Below, piece by piece: positions 34,123 through 44,193 of a stretch of 64,000 nucleotides of DNA (its first letter is position 1; each line of letters opens with the position of its first letter). The notes beneath the pieces are model-generated. The model had not been told where the DNA came from and made no database searches. It worked only from the letters and a program-made list of their open reading frames with translations. The stretch comes from Linum tenue (Eukaryota; Streptophyta; Magnoliopsida; Malpighiales; Linaceae), in contig CAMGYJ010000006.1 of assembly GCA_946122785.1 (NCBI GenBank), positions 54,704,066 through 54,768,065 on the forward strand. Reading direction: 5' to 3'. Made by a program: the position numbers and the translations under genes.

Positions 34123-34591
34123 GGGGTCATTTGGATGGATTAATTTAATAACGAGACAATTTGATCAATTGTTTTATTTTGTAAAAACGAGTCATTTAAA
34201 TGAGCCACTTCAAATTGTGTGCTCACATCCCCAGATAATTGTAATTGCCTCAAAACAAGTCAATTTGAAATTCTCAAGGCAAAATTGCTTCATATAAATT
34301 TTGTGATGCCAAACGGATCAGATTGACTCAAAATGAAACAATTGGGTCGTTTGGATGGATCAATCTAGAAATGAGTCAATTTGATCAATTGTCTCGTTTT
34401 ATAAACGAGGCAATTAAAACGAGTCAATTCGAATTACCTGCCCCACCCTAGGTAATTGAAATTGACTCAAAACGGATCAATTCAAAATATCTCAGACAGA
34501 TTGATCCATCCAAATTTTTTGCTGGCAAACGAGGCAATTTGGTACAATTGTGTCAAATTGATCCTTTACAATTCCTCATCCAAATGACCCC
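34123..34591. mobile_element. PIF/Harbinger-like MITE, composite
   Basis: Terminal repeats GGGGTCATTTGGATGGA and TCATCCAAATGACCCC, flanked by CTA and TTA (expected 3-bp duplication, one mismatch). A second left-end-like copy, GGGTCGTTTGGATGGA at 34344, suggests a nested or tandem insertion of the same family. Confidence 0.65.
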
Positions 34592-34743
34592 TTAGATCAA
34601 ATTGATCTATTAGAATTTCTCATACAAACAACCCTTTAATCTTCTCTCGAATAGTCAAACACATGTTTCTAGTGTTGGGATATGTGGCAAAAAGTTCCTC
34701 AAAGAATGGCTCAAAAGTCAACACATTTTATAGGAGCACTTCT

Positions 34744-35026
34744 ACTATGTTATATAGTATTGGTGCTTTAATGTACAACTCAAAGTTGTACCATAACATT
34801 AAATGTATAAGTTTAGGTTGTACCATAAAGCAATTTGTATCATTATGTTATGGTTCAACTTTACAACTTGAAGTTGTATCATCATATAAAGGTACAAGTT
34901 CAAGTTGTACCATAAAAGAATTTGTACAAAAAGTATAAGTATAATCTAAAGTTGTACCATAACGTAAATGTACACTTTTAAGTTGTACCATAAAAACAAA
35001 AAGCTATAACACCAATACTATATAGT
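34744..35026. mobile_element. MITE with internal GTTGTACCATAA repeats
   Basis: Ends ACTATGTTATATAGTATTGGTG-like (34744-34765) and CACCAATACTATATAGT (35010-35026) are inverted repeats. Between them GTTGTACCATAA occurs exactly five times (34785, 34817, 34904, 34951, 34982) plus a variant at 34873. No clear target-site duplication or coding sequence. Confidence 0.65.
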
Positions 35027-35495
35027 TGTAAAATTTCTCATTTTATAGTCCGTGTTATTGTCCATGTTGAATGTCCAAAATTGACCTTGACCACCACGCT
35101 GGCCTAGAGCACAAGTGCGCAAGCCTCCAAATTTAGGCATTTCAACATTTTCGAAAGACACAAAGACGGAATCTCTTGTTGAGCATCAACGGTTTAAGAC
35201 ACAACCATGCTGCTAGATGATGGAAACTTTGGACGCAACTTTCCTCAATATTGGCCTTTGAACTTCACAACTTTTGTTCCAAATTCATATGCTATGTCGA
35301 ACTCGATAAAATTAAGAATTCGAGCTAGCAAGAATGAGACACTTTTTTTTATGAATCAGTTAATGTTATAGTATCATCAAAGAAGGATTGTTGACAACAA
35401 CTCCCGCTAATTATGAACTATACATATGGTTTATATGACTACTATGAAACCCTGGGCTAAAGTAACCAAACAAGCAAAAACACTACCAAAAATTG

Positions 35496-36758
35496 GGTAA
35501 TTAGCATAAACGGTCACACAACTTGTCACTTAGTACAAAACGGTCACTAAACTTTATTTTTGCACGTTTCAGTCACATACCTTTGGACGAATACCAAAAC
35601 AGCCATTCCGTCCAATTCCATCCAAAAAACCGTCAATTAAGTCCAGTCAGCTTAACACGTCATCCCAAAAAATAATAAAAAAAATAGATGAATTAGACCC
35701 ACTTAACCAGCCGACCCAACCCAACCCGCCCCCCAACCCACCCATCCGTCAAAATGGGGACGAGCGCCAGCGAAGAACAAAAATCCCAGCAGTCGCTCTC
35801 TTTCGACAGGAGAAAGGACAATCCTCTCCCCTGCTCGTCGCTTGAGATCTCTCGATTTCCTTATGCTTTCTACATGTGTGTTTGTAACGTGGATTTGGTG
35901 CAAGAAAGAAACAATCAATTAAAAGCTTTTCCCTTGTTTATTTATCAATTTCATTCCCCTGCTCCAACTCTCTGCCGCCTCCAAATTTCATAAACCAATA
36001 ATTCCTCAACCAATACAAACTTGTCATTACAAAATAAACCCAAAAGGTTTAACAACTCTCCCCGGTACATTTACCATCGACGACAAAGAGGGATTTGAAG
36101 CAGACATCACAGCGGATGCCAGATGATTCTTCCTCGCCGGCGGACAATCTCATCATCCCTCCTCGCCGAAGCCGCCCACCCGGATCCTCCTCTCCCTCCC
36201 GCCAGTTTTTGTTTCTCCTCGTCGTTATCCTCTCACAGCAGCAATCGGCAGTACGCCCACTATCGCTGGCCCAGCTCGTCCCGGATCCAAGCTGCCGAAC
36301 CCCTGTCTCAAATAGGCGGTCACCAAATCTGCTCTTCATCGTCATCCCAAAGGTCGATTCGTCTGCTCCCACGGACAGACCCGCCCTTCAATCGCTAGAA
36401 CCAGGTAGGTGCAGCGGCGGTGCTTGCTGGAGATACAGGGATGGCAGAGAGGGGTCGTGGGCGGCGGTGGTTGCTGGAATTTTTGTTCTTCGCTGGCGCT
36501 GGTCCCATTTTGATGGGTGGACGGGTTGGGCTGGGTTGGGTCGGCTAGCTAAGTGGGTCTGATTCGTTTAATTTTTTTTTATTTTTTGGGATGACGTGTC
36601 AAGCTGACTGGACTTAATTGACGGTTTTTTGGATGGAATTGGATGGAATAGATGTTTTGCTATTCGTCCAAAGGTATGTGACTGAAACGTGCAAAAATAA
36701 AGTTTAGTGACCGTTTTGTACTAAGTGACAAGTTGTGTGACCGTTTATGCTAATTACC
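35496..36758. mobile_element. Mutator-like element with about 280-bp TIRs, TSD CCAAAAATTG
   Basis: Arms 35496-35782 and 36479-36758 are long inverted repeats starting GGTAATTAGCATAAACGG. Perfect 10-bp duplications CCAAAAATTG flank the element (35486-35495, 36759-36768). Long TIRs and a 9-11-bp duplication are the hallmark of MULEs. The unique core (about 35783-36478) has Ser/Pro/Arg-rich frames but no transposase, so it is non-autonomous. Whether the core is captured host DNA is undecided. Confidence 0.88.
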
Positions 36759-36917
36759 CCAAAAATTGTCTCTAACGTGATCATCAATCAGCATACTAAC
36801 TTCATTCCTTATCACCTTGCACAACACCTCACTATGCGTCTTTTCACCTGCATAAATCTACCTACAACGTCCCTCCAGATTTTACTTAGAAATGCACACC
36901 ATATAAGCTTACCTGCA

Positions 36918-37260
36918 TCTTTCAAGGTGGAGGTTGCTGGTGTAGAAACAGGCTCCGGTTTCCTGGATGTCAACGTCCACGCAGCCGCTTCTGTGGGCAT
37001 CATCAACGAAAACACCTTCTTCTAAGCAAATTTTGACCAGTTCTTTCACCGGGATGAATACGATCGATATCGAGGTCGATTACTGCTATTCTCATCTTCC
37101 TCCCTTCGCTCTTCCCTTTATCTAGGGCTTTCCGGAACTCGATGATGATTTCATCGCTAAATTGGGTGGTGAAGCGGAGGAAAATGGCAGCGACGACATT
37201 GTCGACGAGGATGGAGTGCGAGCAGCAGCCAAAGCTAGCTGTCATTGTTGATGCGTGCAA
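36918..37260 (-). pseudogene. L-cysteine desulfhydrase-like (PLP, class V aminotransferase fold) pseudogene fragment
   Basis: The minus strand encodes IIIEFRKALDKGKSEGRKMR then IAVID. After a small deletion and frameshift it continues with VKELVKICLEEGVFVDDAHR, SGCVDVDIQETGACFYTSNL and H. These match the central part of plant L-cysteine desulfhydrase-like enzymes, which release H2S from cysteine: FRKALEKGK.., PVKELVKIC.., VFVDAAH, GADFYTSNLHKWF. The invariant lysine that follows SNLH (SNLHKW) is lost (SNLHLERC). Both ends are missing. The upstream side is cut by the Copia-type element at 37337. It is a relic, not a gene. Family assignment is from memory of the motif order. Confidence 0.7.
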
Positions 37261-37336
37261 CGAATAGGTGGCGGTGAGATAATTTGTAGGAGATGCTCAG
37301 CGAGGAGAGGTACGGCTTTGTCTTGGTGCTGATACC

Positions 37337-37642
37337 TGTTGAAGATGATGACCTCCAGCAACATGCCATGTTGCTCCATCAATAGTCTGCCACAACAACA
37401 ACTTGCAACACCTCATCAATAGCCTGCAGCAACCACCAACAACTCTATTTACAATTATCACACCTTCATCAGAAGCACCATTCCTAGTTATTACTAGATA
37501 AAGAGATAATCTTTCTTATGTTTTTCTCACAAACCAAGAAGCTCATATGTGAGTCTTTCCTTTTGCATAAATAGAGTAGGAAACCTTCTGTAACATTCAA
37601 GCTTTCCATCAATAAAATCAATTACATTTAGCAAATTCATCA
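37337..37642 (+). repeat. 5' LTR of the Copia-type element
   Basis: Identical by eye to the right LTR over about the first 250 bp. There are then two substitutions and a short replaced segment near the 3' end. A TATA-like GCATAAATAGAG lies at about 37564-37575. Confidence 0.9.
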
Positions 37643-37946
37643 TGGTATCAGAGCTGGATTCTGAATCCAGCGAGGGAAAGCCAAAGAAGAAGAAGAGGAA
37701 GAAGAGAGTTATATAGAGTTTCTTATCTCTCTTCCAAATCTTCATTCTTCTGTTCTCCAAGTTTCCAGTAGAAGTCTTGTGTCTGTGTTTCCATTTCCAG
37801 CCATGAGTGAGCATTCACCAGGCTATTCTTCTTCCATCTCATAGCTTCCGCAATCATCACTGTGTCACCAGCGGCATCGCCCAGCAGCCCTCTCGTTGCT
37901 CTCCAGCCATGAGTGAGCATTCTCCTGGCTGTTCATCTCCAATTTA

Positions 37947-38804
37947 ATGCTTCCGCCATCAAATCATCAAAGTCGGGAGTCAGTCCGGAGTTTGAATCGA
38001 CATCGGTTAAACCATCGCAAATCTCCGACCAGCAGCTCTGGTCGACCTCCTCGGTCTCCGACGAGTTCATCACTCGTCAAAGTCGTCGTTCTCCACAACA
38101 AGAAGAGCGAATCAAATCCTTGTCCGCCGTTTCGACATCGCCGGCTAGATGTCACCGTCGGGTGTCAGATCCAGATCACGACATCATCACCAGTCGCCGT
38201 CACTGGTGACTTCCGATTCAAATCTCCATCGCCAATCACCATCGGCCAAATCAGCATAGTCGGGAGTCAAACCCGTTTGAATCATCGTGTCCAGCTCACA
38301 TCCGAGCTCCCTGTAAACCGTCATCCCTGTCTCAGTCTTCCGACGCTGCCGTCAACACTCTCCAAAGTCGCATCGCCGAAGAGGGAATCTGGTCAAGACC
38401 GGTTCCACCGGCGCCATCGTCGTTGCATCGCGTCACTATCTCCGCCCCTTCGCAGCCACCACCGTCGAGTTCGACGTCGTCAGTCGCAGCATCCGCGGCC
38501 GGGAGAGCAGATCAACATAGTGCCCGCCTTGAAGGAAGAGGGGATTGCAGATCGCCGTCCGGGCTCATCGTCGTCGTGCTCCTGCCATCACCAGCTCACC
38601 ACCGCCGCTGTTGCGCGAAAGGGAAGAAGCAGAACAACGAATGTTTCCAGGCGTCGCCGGTCACCGTCGCCACTACTCGCCTGTCATTGCCGCCCTCGTC
38701 TTATCCTTTCCGCCACCGGTTGCTCCCGTCACCGATCCTTTATCTCTAACTCCAGGTCGCCGTCTGTAGGGGTACAGAAAGAGAGACGAAAGGAGATTGA
38801 ATAA
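37947..38804 (+). CDS. Unknown Arg/Ser-rich ORF of the Copia-type element
   Basis: ATG-started frame of 285 codons, rich in Arg, Ser, His and Pro with no recognised domain. Several overlapping frames are also open here because the DNA is GC-rich, so translation is doubtful. Upstream a 62-bp segment beginning CCAGCCATGAGTGAGCATTC (37797) is repeated at 37905. Confidence 0.3.
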   Translation: MLPPSNHQSRESVRSLNRHRLNHRKSPTSSSGRPPRSPTSSSLVKVVVLHNKKSESNPCPPFRHRRLDVTVGCQIQITTSSPVAVTGDFRFKSPSPITIGQISIVGSQTRLNHRVQLTSELPVNRHPCLSLPTLPSTLSKVASPKRESGQDRFHRRHRRCIASLSPPLRSHHRRVRRRQSQHPRPGEQINIVPALKEEGIADRRPGSSSSCSCHHQLTTAAVARKGRSRTTNVSRRRRSPSPLLACHCRPRLILSATGCSRHRSFISNSRSPSVGVQKERRKEIE

Positions 38805-39134
38805 AAAAAAAGGGGGAGCAAGAGAGAAATAAACAGAGAGGGGCGGCGGATTCCCCAAGGTTCCAACTTCCACGATGGGGTTTCCATTTCCCCAATCGGG
38901 ACCCCCGAAGAAAGAATGGGCCTCCCTCCATCATTTTCACATAGGTCCATCATCAATTCTCACATCCAAACCCATTTGTTGGCCTTTCAAAATTCAAACA
39001 AAGTGGGCTCGCTCCATCTCCTCCCACGGATCAGGCCGCCCTCTATCATCAGGCGAGGCCCAGTTTCACCAAGCAGATCAGCTTGGTTATAAAAAAAATA
39101 AAAAAAAGGTCAAGCCAGTTTGCGAGGTATTTCC

Positions 39135-39503
39135 GATCAGGTCATTTCCTTGGCGTTATTAGACGGTTGAACGATCCAAGAATAGATCGTTTCGTCGGCG
39201 TCCAAAGAGCAGACAAAACCCAAGAAAAGATCAACCCCTCAGCTTAATGAGGATCTCCCTGATCAGGTTGTTCCCCTGACGTTATTAAACGGTTGTACAA
39301 TCTAAGAAGAGATCGACCCGTCGGCGTCCAAAGGGCAAACACAATCCAAGAAAAGATCGGGCCCTCAGCTTCACGAGGAACTATCGATCAGATCGTTCCT
39401 ATGGCATTTTAGACGGTTGTACGATCCAAGAGTAGATCGTCCCCTCAGTGTCCAAAAAGGAAAACACGATCCAAGAAAAGATCGAACCCTCGGTGTTTAT
39501 TAT
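39135..39503 (+). repeat. Three tandem repeats of about 125 bp
   Basis: Copies start at 39135, 39261 and 39386, each with GATCAG at the head, an ACGGTTGTACGATCC-type core and a CCAAGAAAAGATC tail. They are imperfect and lie in the 3' part of the Copia-type element. A partial further copy may exist near 39855. Confidence 0.8.
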
Positions 39504-39949
39504 TGGGAAAAGACCAATTATTCTTCACCTTTCAAGCTGGGCATTCACAGTGTTCATGCTCCAGCTTAAGGGGGAGAATAGGGAGGATAGAGATACTAGC
39601 CACCCAAAAAGCCGCAACATATCCTAAATTGAAGTTCCCGCGAAAAGCTGAAGGGAAAGCTAGCTAGCCAATGAGCAGCAGCTATTCCAAAGAGAGGAAA
39701 GTTAGCTGAGAAGCAGCAACTTTTCCTGGGAGCCGTAAACGGCGCAAACCCGAACTAGTGAGTCGGTTTAATTCGACATATCCATCAGGTTGTTCAAAGA
39801 GACGCCGCCAGTGGCCTCCAACATCAACCTTGTCCAAGACGTTCAAAAGGGAGTCACGATCCTACAAAAGATCATTCCCCGTTTCCGTTCCACACATTTG
39901 CTTTTCAAGCTTGACATTCTTGTCATTCATGTCTACGCTTGAAGGGGAG

Positions 39950-40251
39950 TGTTGAAGATGATGACCTCCAGCAACATGCCATGTTGCTCCATCAATAGTC
40001 TGCCACAACAACAACTTGCAACACCTCATCAATAGCCTGCAGCAACCACCAACAACTCTATTTACAATTATCACACCTTCATCAGAAGCACCATTCCTAG
40101 TTATTACTAGATAAAGAGATAATCTTTCTTATGTTTTTCTCACAAACCAAGAAGCTCATATGTGAGTCTTTCCTTTTGCATAAATAGAGTAGGAAACATT
40201 CTGTAACATTCAATCTTTCCATCAATAAAATCATCATACACAAATTCATCA
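39950..40251 (+). repeat. 3' LTR of the Copia-type element
   Basis: 302 bp, TG...CA ends, right boundary confirmed by the ATACC duplication. Confidence 0.9.
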
Positions 40252-40289
40252 ATACCCGATACACAATTTTCATTTAAGTGGTATCCTTC

Positions 40290-41260
40290 CCCCATTTGAC
40301 AAAATTTAATGGTATCCCCACCATTTTACCCTTCCAAACAGCATTAACCAGACTTTCTTCATAGAGAACTTAGCCATTTCCTCTCCTTGCCATAAAACAG
40401 TTTCATCCCTCAAAGAGAAATAATACTGTTGAACCATAGGGCGTATCTTCAAGAGTCGTTTCCAACACCAGGATCCAGTGGAAGTCTGCTATTGCCAAAA
40501 AGATCGACTCTTAAGCTTATACTTTAGTAGCCAGGAAATCCACAACGAGCCATGTTGCATTAGGATAGACCAAATATGCCGAGATACACAAGCTATATTT
40601 CAAGAATAAAAATCCGTTATACCAAGCCCTCCCTCCTTTTTGGGGAATGTTATTACCTGATTCCTCGCCACACTGTAGCCTTCACCTTACCCCCTGCTCC
40701 TATGCCCTGGTGAAAGACCCCTAGGTACCTCACACGAAACACACCCAGTTTGAACCATGACCTCTTAGCCATCCTATTCTTTTGGTCCACAGTGAGACCA
40801 ACACAAAACAACTCGCATTTCCTAGGGATAAAACCTGATCCCGAAAGTTGCTTAAATTTCCCCAGAACTCGCTGAACATACTGCAAACTCATATTGGACT
40901 CATCCGTGAAAATAAGTACATCATTCGTGAAGCAGAGATGTATCAGATGCACCTGTTTACAGTGTGCACATAGGATGGTAGGGAAGATGGTCGTTCCTAG
41001 CGGCCTTATCTAACAGTCAAACATAGGAGTAGTTATGCACATCCGAATTCATTCAATGAAGAGACTATGAAACCCCATGGCAGAGAAAACACACAAAATG
41101 AAACCCCAATCGATTGAATCAAAGGCCTTCATCAAGTCTATTTTCAGAATGAGACACTCTTCTCTCTTATTTATCTCCAAATAAATGGAGTTGGCCATAT
41201 AGTAGAAAACAGAAATAAAATAATCTATACAAAAGCATAAGAATTAGATAACGTTGATCT
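40290..41260 (-). pseudogene. LINE reverse transcriptase remnant
   Basis: On the minus strand from 41260: ILKIDLMKAFDSIDWGFILC (RT motif), then HLIHLCFTNDVLIFTDESNM where active L1 RTs have FADDLLIF, then a KCELFCVG block and decayed C-terminal sequence. The catalytic Asp pair is changed to ND. Many stops are present. The 5' half of ORF2 and the 3' tail are missing. Confidence 0.8.
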
Positions 41261-41468
41261 CTACCCGATTTTTTTTACTTCCAATATGCCACATTTCACT
41301 TTCATGATCATGTAGCAATCGACATTTTCAACCACATCCCAATCCCGCTGAAACATAAAACAAAATTAATATCTCGAACCGTAGTCCAATTTCTTAAAAT
41401 TAATATCATTATGATTGAAGCTCAAAATTTATTTTTTCCTTTGTACATGAAAGGCTAATAACCATTAG

Positions 41469-41738
41469 AGTAACATCCTGAACACCTGATAAGATATTGT
41501 CCGCTTTGGGCTAAGAATCTCACAAATTTCGACTTGCTAGTGCATATCAAGGTAACTTCACATAAGGTCATTCATTCTTCCAGTGCTCTATGCTGAGCAA
41601 CTATAACTTCAGAGTTCTCACAAGCACTCCTTCATTTCACTCCAAAACACATCTTGTTAGTTAAAGCCATTTTTTTAGTTATGAATCATGGATCTCTCCC
41701 GATACTTTGTCGATGTAGGGTTCACTTAAGGAGTTACA
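41469..41738 (-). repeat. Second Cassandra-type solo LTR, degenerate, TSD ATTAG
   Basis: A 270-bp minus-strand copy of the LTR at 28128-28400, with perfect ATTAG duplications (41464-41468, 41739-41743). It keeps the outer segments (GGGAGAGATCC, GCCCAAAGCGGACAATATC on the minus strand), while its 5S-like core is heavily mutated. It is clearly older than the first copy. Confidence 0.85.
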
Positions 41739-41844
41739 ATTAGTCGCAATAGGTTTCTTTTGTTCCCTCAAGAAATTTTTGTTTGTTTGTCTCTAGACAT
41801 TGATTTGTCTTTTTGTATTGCCAACAAAGTTGAAGCATCATACG

Positions 41845-41915
41845 AACAAGGACTTGGTCTAGTGGTAATACCACTAGTCTAGAATTGGAGGTCCCAGGTT
41901 TAAATTTTTTAAGTA
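41845..41915 (+). repeat. tRNA-derived SINE-like fragment
   Basis: An A-box-like TGGTCTAGTGGTAA and a degenerate B box CCCAGGTTTAAATTT at suitable spacing. No tRNA can be folded. Confidence 0.4.
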
Positions 41916-41944
41916 GTACCTTAATGACAACAAAATAAAATTTA

Positions 41945-42317
41945 GGGCAATGTCTATTTTTTACCCAAACCTTTTTCAGATTCTTTTATTTTAACCAAAC
42001 CTATAGAAATTCTATTTATTATCCAAACGTATTATAATTTATCAAAGTCTGGGCATTCATTCTGTTACCGTTACTTATTTCGTCCACGTGAGAGGTGAGA
42101 TTTTGTTTTGTTTTTTTATAATCTTTTTATTAAAAATAGTAAATGATGGTATTCTGACCGCCACGTAGGAAGTCAACTCATTATGGTCATACTTAGTCAG
42201 CATTACTAACAGAAAAGTTGACGGAGAGTTAAAGTTTGGATAATTTTTAGGAATTCAATAGGTTTGGTTAAAATAAAGGAATCTGAAAAAGGTTTGGGTA
42301 AAAAATAGACATTGCCC
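41945..42317. mobile_element. MULE-type MITE, TSD TAAAATTTA
   Basis: Terminal inverted repeats of about 70 bp starting GGGCAATGTCTATTTTTTAC, with perfect 9-bp duplications TAAAATTTA (41936-41944, 42318-42326). 373 bp in total, no coding capacity. Confidence 0.88.
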
Positions 42318-42326
42318 TAAAATTTA

Positions 42327-42894
42327 TATCACCTTTATAAAAAAAACAAAGTTGAAGCATCATGCATGGTGTTGATACCACTAATGATAGAAAAGAGTAA
42401 GTAAATTATAATAGGGAAAAGAGTGGAATCAGTGTCAATAAAGTACGATTGTGTAGAGAGAAGAAGCATGAATTTTTTTTCAAAAGGGGTGATGGTGAAA
42501 ATCTAAAAAAAAAAACAGTTATTTAGATGAAAGAAAAAACATTGGTGTGTGATTAATTGATAGACGATAATAATTTACGTTTATTTGTGAAAATTATTTA
42601 AATATGGAACGGACCAACAAGTTGGGCATGAATGCTAGTAAGTAATTACAATTGGTATACATTAAGTACGAAAAATCAATATAATGTGCTTGATAATATG
42701 TTCCAATTTCCAAGTACACGCAGCTTAAACAAATATGGCTTGACAAAATGGGAACTGGGAAGTGTACAAGGCATGACTCATGCGCTTTGCAAAGAGTAAA
42801 TGATATACTGAAGTGTCTGTCTAGAATGGCAATGTAAGCCCATCCTCGATTTGGGCCTGAGCCCATAAAGTCAATGATTCAACAATGAACAGCA
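42327..42894. other. 3' flank of SDR2
   Basis: AT-rich DNA downstream of SDR2. An open minus-strand frame at 42594-42866 has no recognisable domain and probably lies in the SDR2 3' untranslated region. No canonical AATAAA was seen close to the stop codon. Confidence 0.4.
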
Positions 42895-43656
42895 TCAAGA
42901 AGCACTCTTCAAACTGTACGCCCCATCGACAACGAGGTTCAGCCCACTAACGTACTTGGACTCGTCGCTCCCCAAATACACCGCCGCCTCCGCCACATCC
43001 TCCGCCTCCAGAAACGTCCCTTTCAAGTTGGCCATCCCAGCAATCACTCCACGAAACCCATCCCCGTCCAGCCCGGACTCGCCAATCGCCAGCGGAGTCG
43101 CCACCCCAAACGGCGAGACGCAATTCACCCGAACCCCGTGCGGGCCCAACTCCACGGCCAGGTTCTTCGTCAGGCCCACCACCGCATGCTTCGAGGCGGT
43201 GTACGCGTGCGGCCCTTGCCCGTAGCTGCGCGTGACGCTACTCGCCGTGAAAACGATCGATCCTTTCCCCGCGGGGACCATCACCCTCGCCGCGTGCTTC
43301 GCCGCCAGGAACGCGCCGTACACGTTCACCCCGAAAACGGCGTCGTAAGTGGCGCGGTCGAAGGACGAGATCGCCGGGGCTTGGTGCTCCATGATGCCGG
43401 CGTTGCTGAACATGATGTCCAGCCTGCCGTGCTCCGACACCGCCGCGTCGACGGCGCTCCGGACGTCGGACTCGCTTGTGACGTCGCAGCGGATGTAGGA
43501 AATCGCGTCGCCGGATTCGGCCGGGTTGATGTCGGCGACGAGGACCTTTGCGCCGTGTCTGGAGAAGAGGCGGGCGGCGGCGGCTCCGATGCCGCTGGCG
43601 CCGCCGGTTATGAGGGCGACCTTGTCTTGTAGCCTCAGGATGGAAGCGCCTTTCAT
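42895..43656 (-). CDS. Short-chain dehydrogenase/reductase (SDR110C, secoisolariciresinol-dehydrogenase-like), SDR2
   Basis: An intact single-exon frame of 253 residues with an ATG start. Predicted NAD(H)-dependent alcohol dehydrogenase of the plant SDR110C family, substrate unknown. Visible: TGGASGIG at residues 17-24, Asp42 (NAD preference), CDVT at 57-60, NAG at 85-87, and catalytic Asn111, Ser139 or Ser140, Tyr152 and Lys156 in YTASK. The C-terminus YVSGLNLVVDGAYSLKSAS aligns with YISGLNLLVDGGVCLKSA of SDR1. Compared with SDR1 it has a 4-residue longer N-terminus, a shorter loop after the second strand, and much higher GC at third positions. No targeting peptide. It looks functional. Confidence 0.94.
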   Translation of the reverse strand: MKGASILRLQDKVALITGGASGIGAAAARLFSRHGAKVLVADINPAESGDAISYIRCDVTSESDVRSAVDAAVSEHGRLDIMFSNAGIMEHQAPAISSFDRATYDAVFGVNVYGAFLAAKHAARVMVPAGKGSIVFTASSVTRSYGQGPHAYTASKHAVVGLTKNLAVELGPHGVRVNCVSPFGVATPLAIGESGLDGDGFRGVIAGMANLKGTFLEAEDVAEAAVYLGSDESKYVSGLNLVVDGAYSLKSAS

Positions 43657-43723
43657 GACTAAAAATTAAGAGACGTGTGTGGGTGTGGCGGCTTGGTTAC
43701 TCGCTTGCTATGTGTGTTTTTGT

Positions 43724-43739
43724 GTATGTATATATATAT
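43724..43739 (-). promoter_or_regulatory. Candidate TATA box of SDR2
   Basis: A TATATATATA run about 70-80 bp upstream of the SDR2 start codon. Confidence 0.45.
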
Positions 43740-44193
43740 CATCAAACTGGAAGCAGACAAGATCCTGAAAATTGGTTGAGCAATAGAATACGAAAAGGTC
43801 CATGTGGAGAACCGTTGACCCGGATGCTCCAATATGAGTTGAGTTGGCCCGTTAATTATAACTGTCCTTTTTTCACACCCTCGATCGCTACGCTATTTCC
43901 TGACATATATAATGGGGCGACTTAATTAATTAGTGCACTTTTCTGAGTCGTCGATCTAGGAAGTTGGGAAATGTTCGATGGACCTATTAAATGCTTGTAT
44001 ATGGGATGATCTGATGCGTGCAGAATGCTAACACAGATCTCTTGATTGCCTTCTTTGGCTTCGATTTAATAATTAAAAATATTGAGAATTCATTAATTGC
44101 TTTCGTACCTTGGCCCCTCCAAGAATTAAAAATATATTTAATAAAATAATGTTAGTAGTTGAGATGTATGATGTAACAATACATAAAGAAAAA

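Larger units (their letters stand above)
37337..40251 (+). mobile_element. Non-autonomous Copia-type LTR retrotransposon, TSD ATACC
   Basis: LTRs 37337-37642 and 39950-40251 with perfect 5-bp duplications ATACC (37332-37336, 40252-40256). Primer site TGGTATCAGAGCTGG (37643-37657, initiator tRNA-Met) and polypurine tract GAAGGGGAG (39941-39949) are intact. The internal region lacks RT and integrase. Readings KLGIHSVHAPA (about 39530-39563) and KLDILVIHVYA (about 39908-39940) resemble the end of Copia polyproteins (KLGMxDIHAPA), present twice. It must have relied on proteins from a relative. Confidence 0.9.

Noticed and set aside
36095..36562. Host gene inside the MULE
   Set aside because: Ser/Pro/Arg-rich and unlike any family I know. 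Kept only as a question about captured DNA.
39135..39503. CRISPR-like array
   Set aside because: Three degenerate 125-bp units in a plant retroelement, not short identical repeats with unique spacers.
43138..43632. Plus-strand open frame opposite SDR2 (164 codons)
   Set aside because: High GC opens several antisense frames. Composition is Arg/Gly/Val-rich with no domain.
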